From: an uncultured Eubacteriales bacterium
GTDB lineage: Bacteria; Bacillota; Clostridia; Lachnospirales; Lachnospiraceae
Length of the DNA stretch: 32,332 bases
NCBI GenBank assembly: GCA_900549105.1
Contig: URND01000021.1
Location: 1-32,332 of the forward strand
Direction of reading: 5' to 3'
The translations under genes and the position numbers were made by a program. A model generated the notes under the pieces. The model saw only the letters and a list, made by a program, of their open reading frames with translations. It was not told the origin of the DNA and did no database searches. The stretch's first letter is position 1. Every line of letters starts with the position of its first letter. Below, piece after piece: positions 31,206 through 32,332 of this stretch.

Positions 31206-31240
31206 AAAATAGCTGCGCTTTTTGAAGGCGCAGCTATTTT
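31206..31240 (-). terminator. Hairpin between livK and livH (attenuator or mRNA stabiliser)
   Basis: A perfect 13-bp stem (31206-31218 with 31228-31240, AAAATAGCTGCGC arms) and a 9-base loop, 18 bases after the livK stop. Its own U-rich side is the arm end TATTTT followed by CATAAAAG, so termination should be partial. It parallels the hairpin after the other binding-protein gene at 18734-18757. Confidence 0.7.
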
Positions 31241-31258
31241 AAAAAGGAAGAGGAATTA

Positions 31259-32332
31259 CTATTCTTCAACAAGTATATATTCCTGGAACTCTGCTTTTCC
31301 GTCTACCATTTTACAAATTGTTCCACCATGAACCATTTCACGTATATCATCTGCCGTATATGTAGCCAGAGGTCCTACCAGGCCTTCAGTTTCTGCCAGG
31401 GCATCACGGATTGCCGCAGGGTCTGTGCTTCCGGCCCGTTCAATAGCGTCTGCTACGATATAGATAGAACCATAATAGGTTGTCGCATACAATTCCGGTT
31501 CCTCATCGTAAGCTGCTTTGAAGCTTTCAACAAATTTCTGAACTTCTTCCGAAGGATTGGATGTGGTAAAATCAGTTACGCTGTACCAGTTATCCAACCA
31601 TTCCGGCTGGCAAAGTTCATTTACCTGAGGTGTGGAAATGGATGTTGAACCAATAACCGGTACATCCAGTCCCAAATCATAAAACTGGCGGGCAGCCAGA
31701 GCGGTTTCTGCATCATCTGTCCAAACGATAACGCAATCCACGCCCGCATCTTTTAATTTTAATACCTGGCTTGTCATATCCGTATCGCCTGTATTATGCT
31801 GTTCTGTCACGAAGTCAATTCCTTTTTCCGTCAGATATTCTTCAGCGACAGTTCTTGCGCCGGTTCCATAATCATTACTGTTGGTGAATAAGCCAATCTT
31901 CTTGCATCCGAGATTATCTGTCGCATAAGCGGCTGCCAACTGGGCCTGAATGGAGTCTGAAGCACGAATTCGGAACAGCCACTCATTGTTAATTGTTGTT
32001 ACAAGCTTTGGACTGGTAGCGCCGACAAGCATCGGATATCCCGCTTCAGAAACAATTCCCTCAACAGCCAATGCCAAACCGGATAAGTTCGGTCCAACCT
32101 GAGCCACAACATTCTGGCTCGCAATCAGGTTTGTTGCATTGATACCTGTATCCTGGGTTCCGCCATCGTCGGCCACATAAAGTTCCAGCTGTTTTCCTAA
32201 AACGCCGCCGGCCGCATTAATCTCATCCACTGCCAACTGGGCTCCCTGCTGAGTACGCAAACCATTTGTCGGTGCAGAACCGGTAATGGATGCGGAAACA
32301 CCAATTAAAATAGTATCTGAATCACCGGCTGG
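31259..32332 (-). CDS. livK: Liv-type ABC transporter substrate-binding protein, 5' truncated by window edge
   Basis: About 357 residues are visible; the frame is open to the window edge, so the signal peptide and start are missing. The opening DTILIGVSASITGSAPTNGL and QQGAQLAVDEINAAGGVLGKQLELYVADD (two adjacent pieces) are the typical N-terminus of mature type I periplasmic-binding proteins of the Leu/Ile/Val family. The middle shows IASQNVVAQVGPNLSG and the YGTGARTVAEEYLTEKG block. The ligand is unknown; family members bind amino acids, amides and other small organic acids. It is first in the operon and is followed by a stem-loop before livH. Confidence 0.93.
   Translation of the reverse strand, partial: PAGDSDTILIGVSASITGSAPTNGLRTQQGAQLAVDEINAAGGVLGKQLELYVADDGGTQDTGINATNLIASQNVVAQVGPNLSGLALAVEGIVSEAGYPMLVGATSPKLVTTINNEWLFRIRASDSIQAQLAAAYATDNLGCKKIGLFTNSNDYGTGARTVAEEYLTEKGIDFVTEQHNTGDTDMTSQVLKLKDAGVDCVIVWTDDAETALAARQFYDLGLDVPVIGSTSISTPQVNELCQPEWLDNWYSVTDFTTSNPSEEVQKFVESFKAAYDEEPELYATTYYGSIYIVADAIERAGSTDPAAIRDALAETEGLVGPLATYTADDIREMVHGGTICKMVDGKAEFQEYILVEE

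Overview
The window looks like chromosome of an anaerobic, spore-forming Firmicute, most likely Clostridia and plausibly Lachnospiraceae. The grounds are a complete cotJABC spore-coat operon, a response regulator with a SARP-like output domain, a CmpB-type membrane protein, an SPFH protein paired with an Arc-like protein, a DUF3842 protein, AGGAGG-type ribosome binding sites and sigma-A/sigma-E-like promoters. This is inference from gene content; there is no rRNA to confirm it. I saw no tRNA, rRNA, CRISPR array or prophage. No stretch longer than 300 bases lacks a gene.

Layout. (1) 1-1973, plus strand: 3' part of prfC (release factor 3) and a DUF3842 gene. (2) 1970-8623: a divergent module. 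Histidine kinase, SARP-type response regulator and an MFS transporter run leftward; a metal-dependent amidohydrolase and a second, paralogous MFS transporter run rightward. The shared control region holds four TGTYGC repeats phased exactly 11 bp apart. (3) 8721-10906: a LysR regulator divergent from a split, two-gene chromate-family transporter, with a perfect LysR-type palindrome between them. (4) 10978-11874: a lone Rpn-like PD-(D/E)XK nuclease/transposase gene. (5) 12033-17037, minus strand: SPFH protein, Arc-like protein, deoC, cdd, deoB and a duplicated CmpB-type membrane protein, led by a strong promoter with tandem palindromes. (6) 17175-19651, minus strand: a polar amino acid ABC transporter whose binding-protein gene is separated from the permease by a 107-bp structured repeat and a hairpin. 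(7) 19790-21109 minus: aspartate kinase; 21286-22170 plus: diacylglycerol-kinase-like lipid kinase. (8) 22240-23359 plus: cotJA-cotJB-cotJC behind a sigma-E-like promoter. (9) 23423-32332, minus strand: a nine-gene collinear run with a Liv-type ABC transporter (livK, H, M, G, F), an iron-type alcohol dehydrogenase, a PfkB sugar kinase, a LarA-like protein and an AEC-family carrier.

How the genes work together. Region 2 reads as a sensed uptake-and-hydrolysis system: the kinase has an extracytoplasmic beta-rich sensor domain, and its partner regulator probably binds the phased repeats to switch on amidohydrolase and transporter. The substrate cannot be read from the sequence. Region 5 joins deoxynucleoside salvage (phosphopentomutase, cytidine deaminase, deoxyribose-phosphate aldolase) to a membrane-scaffold pair. 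Region 9 reads as one catabolic operon in which a branched-chain-amino-acid-type importer is coupled to hydroxyacid or polyol and sugar enzymes, so its real ligand is probably not leucine, isoleucine or valine.

Limits: all family calls are by eye from motifs and overall sequence resemblance; no search was run. Both edge genes are cut by the window.
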